Part shown: positions 15,474-16,884 of the stretch, in pieces | Layout: each line of letters starts with the position of its first letter | Numbering within the stretch: position 1 is the first letter of the stretch | Origin: DATEUP01 sp035283065 | GTDB lineage: Archaea; Thermoplasmatota; DTKX01; DATEUP01 | DNA length: 16,884 nucleotides | Direction: 5' to 3' | NCBI GenBank assembly: GCA_035283065.1 | Contig: DATEUP010000153.1 | Location: 1-16,884 of the forward strand | The notes under the pieces: generated by a model | The model's input: only the letters and a program-made list of their open reading frames with translations | Told to the model about the DNA's origin: nothing | Databases searched by the model: none | Made by a program: the position numbers and the translations under genes

Positions 15474-16009
15474 GGCCGCGCGCCGGCGGGGTCGATTTCG
15501 ACGAGCACGTCGCCGGCGGCCGCGACCTGCCCGGCGGCCGTGTGGATCCCTACGACCCGGCCCGCGGTGGGGGACACGAACTCGTTCTGCATCTTCATCG
15601 CCTCGAGCGTGAGGAGGAGGTCGCCGCGTTCCACAAAGTCGCCTACGGCGACGGGGACCGACATGACGCGGCCGGGCATCGTCGAGGCGACGCGGACCAA
15701 GCTCGCGGCCTTCGAGCGCGGTCCCTCGGAAGCCCTTGCGCCCTCGACCTCGAGGTCGACGCGCACGGTCTCTCCGTGGACGGAGGCGGCGGACACGTGG
15801 GCGCCCGGCAGCGCGCGGGCAAGGACGACGCGCCAGAGGCGCCCGTCAAGGCGCAGGAGCAGCGTGTCGCCCTCGAACCGCGCGAGAAGGCGGACAGGCG
15901 GCCGCCCGTCGAGAGCCGCCTCGAAGGCCGCCTCGCCGTCCGCCGATTCGGGCGCCGCCCTGAGGTCGATGGTAAGTTCCCGGTCGAACGCGCGGGCCCT
16001 ATACTTCAT
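15470..16009 (-). CDS. Biotin carboxyl carrier protein of an acyl-CoA or pyruvate carboxylase
   Basis: Carries the carboxybiotin between the biotin carboxylase and carboxyltransferase subunits. It is 179 residues from ATG 16009, chosen because GGGGGGTGG lies 4 bases upstream and the longer reading frame is only Arg/Pro-rich filler. Residues 1-100 (MKYRARAFDRELTID onward) form a beta-rich region like the linker/BT-type region between BC and carrier domains in acyl-CoA carboxylase alpha subunits. Residues 105-175 are the biotinyl domain, with MPGRV, the canonical EAMKM and biotin-accepting K139, and the mirrored half ending VLVEID. The gene overlaps the biotin carboxylase stop by 11 bases and the GDPD start by 4, so the three are translationally coupled. 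No carboxyltransferase gene is in the window, so the acceptor (acetyl-CoA, propionyl-CoA or pyruvate) is unknown. Confidence 0.92.
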   Translation of the reverse strand: MKYRARAFDRELTIDLRAAPESADGEAAFEAALDGRPPVRLLARFEGDTLLLRLDGRLWRVVLARALPGAHVSAASVHGETVRVDLEVEGARASEGPRSKAASLVRVASTMPGRVMSVPVAVGDFVERGDLLLTLEAMKMQNEFVSPTAGRVVGIHTAAGQVAAAGDVLVEIDPAGARP

Positions 16010-16884
16010 GGAACCACCCCCCGCCCCGGGGACCAAAGGCGCCGCGCAGGGCGCTTGGCGGCTCTTTCCCCGCGGCTCCCTGCGCCCCGGCCGCCCGCGC
16101 GGGCGCCGGGCGGACAAACCGCGCGACGGCGACGGCGAGGGCCGCGGCTTCGAGTTCGGAGTCCGAGGGCCGGGCCAGGGGCCCAAGTTCGCCAACCGTG
16201 GACGTGTCGTACCGCCCCGACACAAAGGCCGCGCTTTGGAGGGCCGCCCGGTGGAAGGGGATCGTCGTCGGGACGCCGACGACCGTGAAGTCCTCGAGGG
16301 CCCTCAGCGCGCGGGCGCGCGAGGCCTCGCGCGTCTCCCCGTGAACGACGAGTTTTGCAAGGAGCGAATCGAAGTGCGGCGAGACCTCGCCGCCCTCGAG
16401 GAGCCCCGCGTCGACCCGGACGCCGGGGCCCCCCGGCGGGTCGAAGTGGACGACCCTGCCCGGCGCGGGCAGGAAATTCAGGCGCGGGTCCTCCGCGTTG
16501 ATCCGGCACTCGATCGCGTGGCCGCTGAGGCGGACCTCATCTTGGGCCGGAAGCGCGAGGTCCCCACCAGCGAGCGCGAGCTGCGACCTCACGATATCGA
16601 CTCCTGTCACGGCCTCCGTCACGGGGTGCTCGACCTGCAGGCGCGCGTTGACCTCGAGGAAGAAGTGGCCCTCAGGGGTCACGAGGAACTCCACGGTCCC
16701 CGCGGAGCGGTAGCGCCCCGTGCGCGCGACAGCGACGGCGTCGGCGTGGAGGCGCCTGCGCAGCGCCTCGTCGAGGTTGGGCGCCGGGCTCTCCTCGATG
16801 AGCTTCTGGTTGCGCCGCTGCATGGAACAGTCGCGCTCGAAGAGGTGGACGACGGCGCCCCTGCCGTCCCCGAGGACTTGCACC
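15999..16884 (-). CDS. accC: Biotin carboxylase subunit, N-terminal part beyond window
   Basis: ATP-grasp enzyme that carboxylates biotin with bicarbonate. The frame is open to the window edge and begins inside the VQVLGDGRG strand, so roughly the first 200 residues are missing and the GTG at the edge is an internal valine. Visible motifs are ERDCSMQRRNQKLIEESPAP, the catalytic FLEVNARLQVEHPVTE (Glu, Asn, Arg and Glu of the active site), GHAIECRINAEDP, FLPAPGRV and the HFDSLLAKLVVHGETR C-terminal domain. After the core, a 60-residue low-complexity stretch ends in GGGWFHEV. The TAG stop lies 11 bases inside the biotin-carrier gene. Acetyl/propionyl-CoA carboxylase and pyruvate carboxylase subunit A share these motifs, so the complex cannot be named from this part. 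Confidence 0.93.
   Translation of the reverse strand, partial: VQVLGDGRGAVVHLFERDCSMQRRNQKLIEESPAPNLDEALRRRLHADAVAVARTGRYRSAGTVEFLVTPEGHFFLEVNARLQVEHPVTEAVTGVDIVRSQLALAGGDLALPAQDEVRLSGHAIECRINAEDPRLNFLPAPGRVVHFDPPGGPGVRVDAGLLEGGEVSPHFDSLLAKLVVHGETREASRARALRALEDFTVVGVPTTIPFHRAALQSAAFVSGRYDTSTVGELGPLARPSDSELEAAALAVAVARFVRPAPARAAGAQGAAGKEPPSALRGAFGPRGGGWFHEV
16014..16022 (-). promoter_or_regulatory. Ribosome-binding site for the biotin carrier gene
   Basis: GGGGGGTGG on the minus strand, 4 bases before ATG 16009 and within the last codons of the biotin carboxylase gene. It supports an internal restart rather than a frameshift. Confidence 0.5.

Noticed and set aside
16010..16225. 72-residue N-terminal extension of the biotin carrier frame
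   Set aside because: It is Pro/Arg/Gly filler lying opposite in frame to the real C-terminus of biotin carboxylase.

Overview
The window is a compact, GC-rich archaeal chromosome segment. The archaeal assignment rests on a Nop5-type C/D-box RNP protein, a class I lysyl-tRNA synthetase, a GfcR-type (HTH plus phosphoribosyltransferase) regulator, an MJ0406-like PfkB nucleoside kinase, an archaeal-type S-adenosylhomocysteinase homologue, a secreted protein with an archaeosortase-like C-terminus, a tRNA without encoded CCA, and TATA-like elements 25-40 bases before several starts. Many genes begin with GTG or TTG and several have Shine-Dalgarno sites. The proteins are not strongly acidic, so a salt-in halophile looks unlikely. 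A Thermoplasmatota-like euryarchaeote is my best guess, but the sequence does not prove it.

Left part, plus strand. Three tightly packed genes (2-3180) encode an MTA/SAH-type amidohydrolase (5' end outside the window), an AhcY homologue and a nucleoside kinase. Read together they suggest recycling of S-adenosylhomocysteine through S-inosylhomocysteine and inosine to IMP. After a TATA-like promoter comes a 1129-residue secreted surface protein (beta-propeller, tandem NEW3/CARDB-like domains, PGF-CTERM-like tail, 3261-6650). Then follow nop5 (6768-7865) and an orphan 7TM sensor histidine kinase (7947-9815).

Right part, minus strand, converging on the left part. A tRNA-Gln(CTG) at 9813-9885 is overlapped at both ends: the histidine kinase stop codon lies in its 3' end, and the last five codons of the upstream permease gene are its 5' end. 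The permease (9871-12324) is an APC transporter fused to two universal-stress-type domains. Upstream are lysS (12424-14013, TTG start), preceded by gfcR (14048-14647) with a palindromic TATA box. Further upstream is a coupled cluster transcribed gfcR-ward: biotin carboxylase (runs off the window end), a biotin carrier protein overlapping it by 11 bases, and a glycerophosphodiester phosphodiesterase overlapping that by 4 bases.

There is no gene-free stretch longer than about 120 bases, and no insertion sequence, CRISPR array or integrase is visible. The most interesting points are the inferred SAH-to-IMP operon with its altered AhcY substrate pocket, the tRNA squeezed between and shared with two coding regions, and the palindromic promoter of the gfcR-lysS unit.
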